A DNA stretch of 41,071 nucleotides from Acidimicrobiaceae bacterium. GTDB taxonomy: Bacteria > Actinomycetota > Acidimicrobiia > Acidimicrobiales > Aldehydirespiratoraceae. The stretch covers positions 51,100 to 92,170 of the forward strand of contig JAPPLH010000070.1 of NCBI GenBank assembly GCA_028819505.1, written 5' to 3'. This document shows positions 16,516 to 23,888 of the stretch, one piece after another; positions within the stretch are counted from its first letter, which is position 1, and each line of letters begins with the position of its first letter. The notes under the pieces were generated by a model. The model did not search any database, was not told the DNA's origin, and saw only the letters and a list, made by a program, of their open reading frames with translations. The translations under genes and the position numbers were made by a program.

Positions 16516-17694
16516 CTAGGAATCGACCGGACCTTCGAACTCGTCGTCGGCCAGCGGGGTGGCCACGTCGGCCCTCACCAGCTTCATCACGTGGGCGGCC
16601 CGGCCCTCCCAGGTGGAGGCCGGCCCCACCCGGTAGAACGGCGAGCGCAGGTTCTTCATGAGCCCGGTCACCATGTCGGTGTCCTCGCGGTTGGTGACAG
16701 CCAGGCGGTCCAGCTCGAAGTCCTGCTCCTCTATCGACTTGTCGATCCCGTAGATGCGGCTGAACAGCCGGGTGCGGTCGGGCGCGACGGGGTCGGCCCG
16801 CACCAGGATGAGCTGCGTCGGGTAGGGCAGCGGCGTGAGGTTGGGGTAGATGAAGTCGGCGTAGTGGCCGAGCAGCTGCTCATGGGTGAGGTCGGTGCGC
16901 CCGCCGGTGGCGTCCTCGGCGTCGGAGTGGGGCTTGAATCCGCTGCAGGTGCGGCCCTCGAAGCGCACGATGGTGTCCATCTGCTTGCGCAACCGGTTGA
17001 GGCGCCGATGCACGAAGCGCACGTGGTAGTCGTCGTTGGAGTTCTCCGCGAAGGCCTTCCAGTTGATGGGGTAGGCCTCGTCGAGCTCCCGGTGGTAGCG
17101 GGTGAAAGTGCCGAACCCGTAGAGGTCGTACCGCTCGGCCAGGGGGGCGATCCACTCCCGGAACGGCGGCGCCTTGCGGGACAGGCAGCCGAACACGAGC
17201 TTGTCCCAGGCCACCTCGACACGGATCGGCGCCAGCCCGTAGTCGGAGACGGGCAGGTCGTCGGGGTACATGCGGGCCCGGTCGGGGATGCCCACCAGCC
17301 GGCCGTCGATGCTGTAGGCCCAGTTGTGGTACGGGCAGGTCATGGTCTTGCCGCAGTTGCCGGCCGGCTCGTACAGCAGACCCGAGGCCCGGTGGCGGCA
17401 ATTGTTGAGGAACCCCCGCACCGAGCCGTCCTCCTGGCGGATCACCATCACCGGCTGGTAGCCGATGGTTCCGGTGATGAAGTCGCCGGGCTCGACCAGA
17501 TCCTCGGTGTCGCCCAGCCACACCCAGGACCGGGCGTAGACCCGCACCATCTCGAGGTCGAACAGATCCTGGTCGTAGACCTCGTAGGGCTGCAGCATCG
17601 GGCTGTCGAGCGGGGCGTCGACCAGCCCGGACGTCTCTCCTACCCTGCTCCGCAGACGCTCCACCACAGGCTCATGCTCAAGGTCCGCGATCAC
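16516..17694 (-). CDS. Rieske non-heme iron oxygenase, large subunit
   Basis: Aromatic-ring-hydroxylating-type dioxygenase or demethylase alpha subunit, 392 residues. The Rieske 2Fe-2S site is C99-x-H101 and C120-x2-H123, followed by NWAYSIDGRLVGIP. The mononuclear iron site is ENSNDDYHVRFVH with Asp221, His224 and His229. No beta subunit, ferredoxin or reductase is encoded nearby, so electrons must come from elsewhere. Start GTG 17694: a TAGGGT box on the minus strand (17701-17706) ends 6 nt upstream and no Shine-Dalgarno is present. Family members act on aromatics, quaternary amines such as carnitine or choline, and sterols; the substrate is not readable here. Confidence 0.9.
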   Translation of the reverse strand: MIADLEHEPVVERLRSRVGETSGLVDAPLDSPMLQPYEVYDQDLFDLEMVRVYARSWVWLGDTEDLVEPGDFITGTIGYQPVMVIRQEDGSVRGFLNNCRHRASGLLYEPAGNCGKTMTCPYHNWAYSIDGRLVGIPDRARMYPDDLPVSDYGLAPIRVEVAWDKLVFGCLSRKAPPFREWIAPLAERYDLYGFGTFTRYHRELDEAYPINWKAFAENSNDDYHVRFVHRRLNRLRKQMDTIVRFEGRTCSGFKPHSDAEDATGGRTDLTHEQLLGHYADFIYPNLTPLPYPTQLILVRADPVAPDRTRLFSRIYGIDKSIEEQDFELDRLAVTNREDTDMVTGLMKNLRSPFYRVGPASTWEGRAAHVMKLVRADVATPLADDEFEGPVDS

Positions 17695-17809
17695 GACGCG
17701 ACCCTACTCCCGCCTCCCGAACCGAGTCCAAGCAGCCCGCGCGCATCCTCGCAGGGTTCAGGATCATCGAGATCGACGCTGGACGTCACGCGTCTATACT
17801 GTTCGTCGC
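17695..17809. promoter_or_regulatory. Divergent promoters: Rieske oxygenase / HigBA
   Basis: Leftward TAGGGT at 17701-17706 (complement), 6 nt before the oxygenase GTG. Rightward TATACT at 17795-17800, 9 nt before the HigB ATG, with TCGACG at 17773-17778 as a fair -35 (16-nt spacer). Neither start has a Shine-Dalgarno. Confidence 0.55.
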
Positions 17810-18091
17810 ATGATCGGCGGATACAAGGACAAGAGGACCGAGATGTTCGCTGCCGGAGAGTTCGTGCCAGCGTTCCAAGGCTTCGAACAACAGGCCGCCA
17901 GGCGGCTCGCGATCCTCAACGCGGCGCCGTCGCTGGAGACGCTGCGGGCGCTGCCCAGCAATCGCCTCGAGGCCCTGCGCGGCGAACGGAAGGGTCAGTA
18001 CTCCATCCGGGTCAACCAGCAATGGCGCATCTGCTTCACTTGGTCCAGCGAACTGGGGCCGACCGATGTCGAGATCGTTGACTACCACTAG
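17810..18091 (+). CDS. higB: HigB/RelE-type toxin of a type II toxin-antitoxin system
   Basis: Ribosome-dependent mRNA interferase by family (plasmid maintenance killer protein type), 93 residues. Recognisable parts: KDKRTEMFAAGE near the start, PSNRLEALRGERKGQYSIRV, and the C-terminal NQQWRICFTW plus VEIVDYH, where the conserved Arg and His/Tyr of the RelE fold fall. Gene order is toxin first, antitoxin second, as usual for higBA. It is separated from higA by 16 bp. Transcription probably starts at the leaderless-type promoter with TATACT at 17795 and would be repressed by HigA. Confidence 0.9.
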   Translation: MIGGYKDKRTEMFAAGEFVPAFQGFEQQAARRLAILNAAPSLETLRALPSNRLEALRGERKGQYSIRVNQQWRICFTWSSELGPTDVEIVDYH

Positions 18092-18107
18092 CAAGGAGAC
18101 CCGCGCC

Positions 18108-18395
18108 ATGTTCAAGCGCACCGTGCATCCCGGAGAGATCCTCAAGCAAGAACTGGAGGGTCTGGGCGTGTCTCCCACCGAGTTCGCGCGCCAGCTCGAC
18201 GTGCCGCCCAACCGCGTCGGGCAGATCATTGCCGGCAAGCGGTCCGTGAGCGCCGACACTGCTCTGCGATTCGGGCACTGGTTCGGCGTCGAGGCCCAGT
18301 TCTGGCTGAACCTCCAGACCCACTTCGACCTGATGGTCGCCGAACAGACCAGCGGAGCGGCCATCCGGGAACTGCCCTCAGCGTCACACGCCTGA
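18108..18395 (+). CDS. higA: HigA-type antitoxin, XRE-family DNA-binding
   Basis: Antitoxin and autorepressor, 95 residues from ATG 18108, chosen because AAGGAG lies 9 nt upstream and the family begins at this point (HPGEILKQELEGLGVSPTEF). The helix-turn-helix spans about residues 20-60 and includes LDVPPNRVGQIIAGKRSVS; the tail WFGVEAQFWLNLQTHFDL is diagnostic of the HigA/VapI subgroup. It should bind HigB and the promoter upstream of higB. A degenerate ~100-bp repeat follows 70 bp downstream. Confidence 0.92.
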   Translation: MFKRTVHPGEILKQELEGLGVSPTEFARQLDVPPNRVGQIIAGKRSVSADTALRFGHWFGVEAQFWLNLQTHFDLMVAEQTSGAAIRELPSASHA

Positions 18396-18463
18396 CCGAA
18401 TGCTCGGGCGATGTTGCGGTCGATTGCCGAGCGCGCCGACGATGGCCGCAAGCTGACGAGTCC

Positions 18464-18562
18464 GCCTCCATTGCATCGACTGCCATCCAAGGCTTGCATC
18501 AGCTGCCATCTACGTTCGGCATTGGCTGGTACACAAAGTCTGCACCGACTGGTCCGATCGTG
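18464..18562 (+). repeat. ~100-bp repeat, orphan copy (downstream of higA)
   Basis: About 90% identical to 19913-20013. It contains an internal tandem motif, TTGCATCGACTGCCATC at 18471 and TTGCATCAGCTGCCATC at 18494 (23-bp period). Where the other copy has a TACGAT -10 box, this one reads TCCGAT, and no open gene follows. The rest of 18396-18685 has no recognisable gene. Confidence 0.75.
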
Positions 18563-18685
18563 GCGGCAAGCCGCTCCGCGACCAAGGCGAATCAGCCTCG
18601 GAATATGCCTTCCTGGAATCGTTGCGCCCAGTCCTGCGGATCAATTCGGGAACGCCACCAACCGCCCCAGAGAACCAGAGTTCGC

Positions 18686-19597
18686 CTAGAACCAGTCGTA
18701 GGCGCCTTGCGGGCGAGAAGTCCAGCCGGAGCGGCCGATCTCACGCATGGCCGGGCCCAGCCGGTCCATCTGCTCGGCGTAGAGGGCGGCACCGAGGTGG
18801 TGCCAGTTGCCATGGCCCGGGAAGACCCATTCCACCGTCAGCGTCGCCAACCGGTCCATCGAGTCGGCCAGCGCCTGCCACGAATGGAACATCGCCCCGG
18901 CGAACACGTCGAGCTCGCCGCGCCGGTGATTCCAGTGCAGGGTGTCGCCGGTGAGCAGCCAGCGGTCGTCGATGTGGAGCACGACCGAGCCCTCGGTGTG
19001 GCCCGGAGCCGGAACAGTCACCACCCCCGGCGCGACCTCGACGATCTCGTCGCCCTCGAAGATGCTGGTGGCGTAGGGAGCGGCGTCGGCGTCGGCCTCG
19101 TGGATCCAGACGTCGGCGCCGTACCGGTCGGCCCAGCGGTCGGCGTCGGCGACGTCGTCCCGATGGCTCAACAGCACATGGCGTACCCCGCCCAGTTCGT
19201 CGATCCCCTCGGCCAGGCCGCGAGTGAAGCGCGGCGAGTCCACCATCAGGTTCCCGTCGGGTCGGGGTACCAGATACGAGTGCGCTCCGAACGACTCCCG
19301 GGCGTTGTGCCCGAGGGCGTAGACGCCGGGCGTCAGTTCGAACGGGAATGCGGGCTGGGGCGGGCGACGGGCCTCGGTGGTGCCGATGGACTGCGTCGGG
19401 CAGGCCGCCGCAGCTCGCCAAAGCGCGGCGACGTCCTGAGCGTTCTCGGGCTGACGGGCCACGAACGAGAGTCCGTCGGTGTCCATGTCGATGAGCCCGG
19501 GCGCCCAGTGCCGGGCCGCGTCGCACCGGATGCAACGAGTGTCGACGAACCAAGGCCCCTCGGCATTGTCCGGATGCACCAAGTCGATCCGAGCCAT
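18686..19597 (-). CDS. Ferredoxin-domain / MBL-fold metallo-hydrolase
   Basis: Two-part protein of 303 residues. Residues ~15-72 form a ferredoxin-like lobe (Cys22, Cys25, then ACPTQSIG with Cys66). The position expected to hold the third cysteine is Ala28, so a normal 4Fe-4S site is incomplete. Residues ~85-300 form a metallo-beta-lactamase fold: SHRDDVADADRW (His145, Asp147, Asp148), PAPGHTEGSV (His200) and LLTGDTLHW (Asp218). Fusions of this kind are annotated only as MBL-fold hydrolases; substrate unknown. ATG 19597 is preferred over longer readings because GAGG lies just upstream and the further upstream sequence is repeats. Divergent from the DUF4143 ATPase, within an accessory island. 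Confidence 0.82.
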   Translation of the reverse strand: MARIDLVHPDNAEGPWFVDTRCIRCDAARHWAPGLIDMDTDGLSFVARQPENAQDVAALWRAAAACPTQSIGTTEARRPPQPAFPFELTPGVYALGHNARESFGAHSYLVPRPDGNLMVDSPRFTRGLAEGIDELGGVRHVLLSHRDDVADADRWADRYGADVWIHEADADAAPYATSIFEGDEIVEVAPGVVTVPAPGHTEGSVVLHIDDRWLLTGDTLHWNHRRGELDVFAGAMFHSWQALADSMDRLATLTVEWVFPGHGNWHHLGAALYAEQMDRLGPAMREIGRSGWTSRPQGAYDWF

Positions 19598-19638
19598 TCG
19601 CCTCAATCCTCGCTTTCCGACCGCCACCAACGGTAACG

Positions 19639-19739
19639 CCCGCACCCACAACCTCGGACCGGGCTCCCCAAAGCGGAGACGGTGACAGACCCGCACCGGG
19701 CTCACCGCAGACCCCCGCACCCACAACCTCGGACCGGGC
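19639..19739. repeat. 26-bp direct repeat, 75-bp period
   Basis: Identical 26-bp units at 19639-19664 and 19714-19739, each containing CCCGCACCCACAACCTCGG, with a partial third trace (CCCGCACCGGGCTC) near 19690. Located just upstream of the MBL gene start; could bind a regulator or be the scar of a duplication. Confidence 0.6.
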
Positions 19740-19882
19740 CCCACACCGCCATCGCCGTGACGCTCCCGCACCGCCAGCCCAGCAGCCGCACCAGCCTGCA
19801 ACACCGTCAACTGCCCGCCGAACCCCTTGCAATCCCCCAACAGAGCCCGCAGATCCGAAGTCGAGGTAGCCGGATCGTGGAC
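19739..19882 (-). pseudogene. Possible remnant of a DUF222/13E12-type protein
   Basis: Minus-strand stretch reading LRALLGDCKGFGGQLTVLQ and then AAAGLAVRERHGDGG. This helical pattern resembles the N-terminal DUF222 region of the mobile 13E12/HNH repeat proteins common in actinobacteria. It is cut off at the 26-bp repeat and has no start of its own. The resemblance is by eye only and weak. Confidence 0.25.
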
Positions 19883-19912
19883 CTCAGTCCGGTCGACTTC
19901 GAGCAGTTTCCG

Positions 19913-20013
19913 GCCTCCATTGCATCGACTGCCCATCCATGGCTTGCATCAGCTGCCATCTAAGTTCACCATTAGCTGGTACACAAGGTCTGCACCGACT
20001 GGTACGATTCGTG
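19913..20013 (+). promoter_or_regulatory. ~100-bp repeat, intact copy: promoter of DUF4143 ATPase
   Basis: Matches the orphan copy at 18464-18562. It holds two tandem TTGCATC(GA/AG)CTGCC motifs (19920 and 19944) and a third weaker one at 19990 (CTGCACCGACTGGT). It ends with TACGAT (20003-20008), 7 nt before GTG 20016, so it is both a repeat and a leaderless-type promoter with iterated sites that look like an operator. The part TGCCATCTAAGTTCAC (19954-19969) also occurs upstream of the first ATPase gene. Confidence 0.6.
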
Positions 20014-20015
20014 CT

Positions 20016-21347
20016 GTGACGTACATTCGGAGGTGGCTGGAGGGCCGACTGAGCGACGCGCTGGCCACATCGCCCGCGGTCCTGTTGCAAGGCGCACGGT
20101 ACATCGGCAAGACGACGCTGGCTCGGCGCCTGTCGGCGTCAGCGCTCGACATGTCGAACGAGCAGCACGCCGCCCGGCTCGAACTGGATCCGTTGGGAAC
20201 GCTGCTCCGGGCCGAGAAGCCCGTGCTGGTGGACGAATGGCAACTTCGCCCGCAGACGCTTTGGGACATCAAGACCCTGGTGGACTCCGAAGGCGCATCC
20301 GGGTTCATCATCGCCGGCTCGGCGGGGTACTCGCGGCTGGAGGGCTTCAACCAGTTTCCCCTGACCGGGCGCTGCGGCATGCTGCGACTCCGGCCGATGG
20401 CACAAGCCGAGCGCCGGGGCCTGGCGGTCGCACCGCTGGCGGACCTCCTCTTCGGCCGCTCAGACGAGTGGGGCTCGCCCGAGCGCTTGGAGCACGGCGC
20501 CTACATGAGCATCGCAGTGCAGTCCGGGTACCCGGGCCACGCCGGTCTGGATGCCGAGGAGGCCTACGACGCTCTGCGCCGCATCGCCGCCAACATCATC
20601 GAGGCCGACATCGTCAGGCATCAGACACGGCGAGACTCCGCCGCCACACGCCGCGGCCTGTCGCGGTTCATCGCCGCGTACGCATCCCACAGCGGCCGCA
20701 TTGTGGACCTGCTGAGCATCGCGAGGGCCGCCGGCCTCAACTACAAGACGGCCGCCAAGTACCTCGACATGTACGACAACGCGTTCCTGCTCGACGAGTT
20801 GCCGATCTGGAGGCCGACTGCGGACTCACAAGGCTTCCGTCATCCCAAGCGGTTGCTGAGCGACCCCGGAATGGCGGCCCCGCTCATCGGGATCAGCCGC
20901 AAGGAGTTGACTGGCTCGCCGCAACTGCTCGGCGGCCTGATCGAGACCTTCGTGCATGCCCAACTCAGCGCCCAGCAGGCCGTGGCCGTCGAGCCCTACG
21001 AGGTCGAGTGCTACGACCTGCGACGCTCCAGCAAGGCCGGCAGGTCTGCTGCGGCCTACCCGCTGGGCGAGATCGACTTCGTGTTGAGATCCGCCAAGCG
21101 GTCGGCTATCGCCGTCGTGGAGGTCAAGGCCCGCAACCGGGTCAAGCGCGACGACGCCGACCGGATCATCGCCCTGCGCGACGCCATCGATTCCGACGCC
21201 GCGGCGCGCCACGAGTTCGCCTCGGGAGTGGTGCTCTGCTGCGGCGACATCGATCCGACGCCCATCAGCGACAGGGTCTGGGCAGCACCCATGTCGGCGT
21301 TGTGGACGACCGGCGGCGCCAGGCTCGCCGGCGAAGCGCCGCCATGA
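20016..21347 (+). CDS. AAA ATPase with DUF4143 domain (second copy)
   Basis: 443 residues from GTG 20016. Walker A GARYIGKTTLARRL near 26-39, Walker B VLVDEWQ near 67-73, GFIIAGSAGYSRL as sensor-like region, then a winged-helix-like segment (SIARAAGLNYKTAAKYLDMY), and a C-terminal DUF4143 domain ending with GEIDFVL and AVVEVKARNRV. Unlike the copy at 6470, the full E-(I)D...ExK pattern of the PD-(D/E)xK-like fold is kept. The two proteins are distant, so they are independent members rather than a recent duplication, yet they share an upstream element. The start is fixed by the TACGAT box 7 nt upstream; a longer reading would translate through the repeat. Function of the family is unknown. Confidence 0.85.
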   Translation: MTYIRRWLEGRLSDALATSPAVLLQGARYIGKTTLARRLSASALDMSNEQHAARLELDPLGTLLRAEKPVLVDEWQLRPQTLWDIKTLVDSEGASGFIIAGSAGYSRLEGFNQFPLTGRCGMLRLRPMAQAERRGLAVAPLADLLFGRSDEWGSPERLEHGAYMSIAVQSGYPGHAGLDAEEAYDALRRIAANIIEADIVRHQTRRDSAATRRGLSRFIAAYASHSGRIVDLLSIARAAGLNYKTAAKYLDMYDNAFLLDELPIWRPTADSQGFRHPKRLLSDPGMAAPLIGISRKELTGSPQLLGGLIETFVHAQLSAQQAVAVEPYEVECYDLRRSSKAGRSAAAYPLGEIDFVLRSAKRSAIAVVEVKARNRVKRDDADRIIALRDAIDSDAAARHEFASGVVLCCGDIDPTPISDRVWAAPMSALWTTGGARLAGEAPP

Positions 21348-21567
21348 CAGCGCCGGGAGCCGGCGAGGCCATCCGTCACGAGTCCGACGAGCCCTTCCCG
21401 CCGTCCAACTCGACAGCTTCGTGGTCGGGGCACGCATCCACGAAGAGGGGGGAAGCTCAATGGCGTGGCTGCGGTGTGGGGGGCTATAGTCTGTCGGCTC
21501 GGCTGGTAGGACTGCGCAGGAGGTTCCGTGCGATGATGCCAGGTTCTTTGAGGAGGCTGCGTGCTAC
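21348..21567 (+). promoter_or_regulatory. Intergenic region with promoter and misplaced ribosome-binding site
   Basis: No gene in 21348-21480. TATAGT at 21485-21490 is a good -10 box. AGGAGG at 21519-21524 is a strong Shine-Dalgarno followed by ATG 21533, but that ATG opens a 24-codon frame (Arg-rich, like the start of a signal peptide) different from the frame of the surface protein that follows. The expression signals therefore point to a start that is now out of frame. Confidence 0.45.
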
Positions 21568-22611
21568 GTGCTGGGCGACCCGTCCACCACCCCGCCGGTG
21601 CCGCTGACAGACGACGACACCAGCGTCGGCACCGGTAGCCAGGACGTCGGCAAGCTCACACTGTCAGTCGACATCGTCGCCGCCTGCCCCGCGACCGCGG
21701 CCGACTTGGTGGAGCTGGTGCGCGGCTACTACGAGGCGAACCTGGCCCGCGGCGGCGGGCAGAACTGGCTGCGGGTGCTGATCGCCTTCGGCGACGAGAC
21801 CCACGACACCCTCCAGCCCTACACCGCCGCCGAGGCGCGAGCAGGCGAGGCACGCTGGTCGGGCTGGGCGCCCGTGCGCATCGAGCTCGAGCGCCTCGAC
21901 ACATGCGCCGACAACAACCCGCCGCCGCCGCCGCCGAAGCCGGTGGTCGCCATCGCGGGCGCGGCGGGCGGGACCGAGGGCGCGCCGGTGACCTTCACCG
22001 TCACCGCCAGCCCCGCGCCGGCGGCCGGCCTGGCGGTGGGCGTCACCGTCGCCACCACAGGGGACTTCGGATACGGGACGGCGCCCACAAGCGTCACCAT
22101 CCCGACCAGCGGCACCGCCACGGTCACCATCACCACCGCGGACGACTCCGCCGACGAGCCCGACGGCACGGTCACCATGACGCTCAACGCCGGCAGCGAC
22201 TACACCATCGGCGCGCCGTCCACTCAGACCGCCACCGTCACCGACGACGACGACCCGCCCGTCGCGGTCGAACAGGACGACCCCGACGACCCCGACGAGC
22301 CGGTGCTGGCCGCCTGCGGCGCAGCGCTGCCGACGCTCTCGATCAGCAACCCCACCGCCAGCCGCAGCGACCAGTCGGTCGACTTCGAGGTCAGCCTCAG
22401 CTGCATCCCCGCCAACAGCCCGACGATCCTCCTCACCCCGGTGCGCGACGGCAGCATCGCGAGCAACATGTTCGTCGCCCTGTCGGCCCAGCAGACCTCC
22501 GCCACCGTCACAGTGACCGTCGGCACAGAAGACCGACTGGGCCTCGCCCTCGCCTGGAACCAAGGCCTCGCCAACGACAAAGCCCAAGGGAACGTCGTCT
22601 ACACCGACTAG
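21568..22611 (+). CDS. Calx-beta-like surface protein, 5' end probably damaged
   Basis: 347 residues from GTG 21568, acidic, Thr/Pro-rich. Residues ~30-110 form a small domain containing LVELVRGYYEANLARGGGQN and WLRVLIAFGDETH...PYTAAEARAGE. A PPPPPPK linker follows, then about 95 residues with the Calx-beta pattern (AIAGAAGGTEGAPVTFTVTA ... TITTADDSADEPDGTVTMTL), an Asp-rich spacer (DDPDDPDEP) and a second beta-rich domain with two cysteines. Such modules are found in large secreted or cell-wall proteins. No signal peptide is present in this frame, whereas the upstream Shine-Dalgarno serves an ATG in another frame. A frameshift, deletion or assembly error is likely. Open reading extends in frame back to 21490 without a start. 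Confidence 0.65.
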   Translation: MLGDPSTTPPVPLTDDDTSVGTGSQDVGKLTLSVDIVAACPATAADLVELVRGYYEANLARGGGQNWLRVLIAFGDETHDTLQPYTAAEARAGEARWSGWAPVRIELERLDTCADNNPPPPPPKPVVAIAGAAGGTEGAPVTFTVTASPAPAAGLAVGVTVATTGDFGYGTAPTSVTIPTSGTATVTITTADDSADEPDGTVTMTLNAGSDYTIGAPSTQTATVTDDDDPPVAVEQDDPDDPDEPVLAACGAALPTLSISNPTASRSDQSVDFEVSLSCIPANSPTILLTPVRDGSIASNMFVALSAQQTSATVTVTVGTEDRLGLALAWNQGLANDKAQGNVVYTD

Positions 22612-22663
22612 CGGCATGTCGTGAGAACGATTGCGGAGACCTGTAGTCCATAGCGCGAGGTCC

Positions 22664-22710
22664 GAGACTCGGCAGGTCGCTCAACCAAACCCGCGACAGA
22701 CCGCTAGCGT
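22664..22710 (+). promoter_or_regulatory. Promoter repeat of the nucleotidyltransferase gene
   Basis: Matches the orphan copy at 8263-8308 (22675-22696 identical to 8274-8295). It ends with TAGCGT (22705-22710), 7 nt before ATG 22718. CCGAGACTCGG at 22662-22672 is a short palindrome present only in this copy. Confidence 0.55.
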
Positions 22711-22717
22711 GAAGGTC

Positions 22718-23728
22718 ATGGCCGCGGCGGCAGCGCCCACCCTGCAGGACGCCCGCCGGCTCGCGGAGGAGATCGCCCGCGACGACGCCCGGGTGGGTCG
22801 GGTGCTGGTGTTCGGGTCGGTGGCGCGCGGCGACGCCGGGCCGGACTCGGACCTGGATCTGGTGCTGCTGCTGTGTGAGGACTTCTCCGGCGACCTCCAA
22901 AAGGCGAAGCTGGAGCTCCACGACCTGGCGGTGCGGCGCTGCGGCGCCAGCAGCGACGTGATCGTCCGCACCGAACAGCAGTGGAAGCACCTGACCGCCA
23001 ACGTGTCGGCATCGTTCGACGCGGCGATCGCGAAAGAGACGACCGAACTCTTCGCGAGGCCGTCTCAAGGCAGCGGCGCAATGTCGGACGATAGCCTCGA
23101 GGGCGTGGCCCGGGACAATCTCGACCCCGCCGCGCACCGGCTGCGCTCAGCGATCCACGAACTCGACAGCATCAAGCAATCCCTGCGGACTATCCCGGAC
23201 TGGGAGGCCGAGGACATCCCCGAGCGCGTGGCGAGCGGGCTCACGACCGTGGACCGCATGCGCCGCAGCCGCTTCCTGCGTCTGCTCACCGATGCTCACA
23301 TGGCCGTCGAGATGGCTGTGAAGTCTGTGATCGCCGCGGAGGGCACCACTCCGCGGCGCAGCCACAACATCGACGAACTGGTCGCCGCGGTCGAGGACCG
23401 CCCGACCCGGGACGCCCTGGACACGGCCACGACGATGCAACACGAAGCCGACGGACGGATACGCAACTGGCGGTTCGGCGCGTACGAGACCGCCGACGAC
23501 CGCGACTGGCGGGCGTCTGTGAACGCAGCCAACGCCGCCGACCACATCCGGGCCGCCGTGGCCGCGGCCAGGATCGCCGCGGGCTTCCTCGACGGACGCG
23601 CCACCCGCGGCGAGCACACCGCCGCGGCGGCAGAAGCCCGTACTGTGGCCGACGCCGTCGATCAGGCCGACATCAACGAGGCGTCGCTCACCACAGGCGC
23701 CGGACTGTACAAGCCGGACACCGCCTAG
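22718..23728 (+). CDS. Fused nucleotidyltransferase (MNT) / HEPN-like protein
   Basis: 336 residues. The N-terminal ~110 residues are a minimal nucleotidyltransferase with the signature GSVARG (33-38) and SDLDL (44-48), catalytic Asp45 and Asp47, able to transfer a nucleotide monophosphate. The C-terminal ~220 residues are all-helical; RLLTDAHMAVEMAVKSVI, PRRSHNIDELV and ANAADHIRAAV look like a HEPN-type bundle. HEPN and MNT are normally separate toxin and antitoxin genes (HepT/MntA); here they are one chain. A clear Rx4-6H RNase motif is not seen at the usual place, so the HEPN part may be catalytically inactive. ATG 22718 is set by TAGCGT 7 nt upstream; no Shine-Dalgarno. Confidence 0.75.
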   Translation: MAAAAAPTLQDARRLAEEIARDDARVGRVLVFGSVARGDAGPDSDLDLVLLLCEDFSGDLQKAKLELHDLAVRRCGASSDVIVRTEQQWKHLTANVSASFDAAIAKETTELFARPSQGSGAMSDDSLEGVARDNLDPAAHRLRSAIHELDSIKQSLRTIPDWEAEDIPERVASGLTTVDRMRRSRFLRLLTDAHMAVEMAVKSVIAAEGTTPRRSHNIDELVAAVEDRPTRDALDTATTMQHEADGRIRNWRFGAYETADDRDWRASVNAANAADHIRAAVAAARIAAGFLDGRATRGEHTAAAAEARTVADAVDQADINEASLTTGAGLYKPDTA

Positions 23729-23888
23729 CCGGCTTCCTGCCACCCGCCGCAGCATCTAGTCCGCCCACGCGAACGCGCCTAGCTGCAGGCCGAAGTCGCA
23801 CACCTGTACGGGCCGGGTGCTCCCATACCGACAGCGACGGCACCTCACGCCACGCCGTGCTGTGTCAGGAGTTCGACTCCCGGCCTAC

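Noticed and set aside
19598-19936. N-terminal extension of the MBL protein by 113 codons
   Set aside because: The extension consists of repeat-derived sequence with duplicated peptides, and a ribosome-binding site precedes ATG 19597.
18464-20013. CRISPR array or IS element from the repeat pairs
   Set aside because: Only two copies, not regularly spaced, no cas genes, no transposase and no terminal inverted repeats.
23866-23887. GAGTTCGACTCCCGGC resembles a tRNA T-arm
   Set aside because: The flanks do not form a 5-bp T-stem, and no anticodon arm or 7-bp acceptor stem can be built around it.
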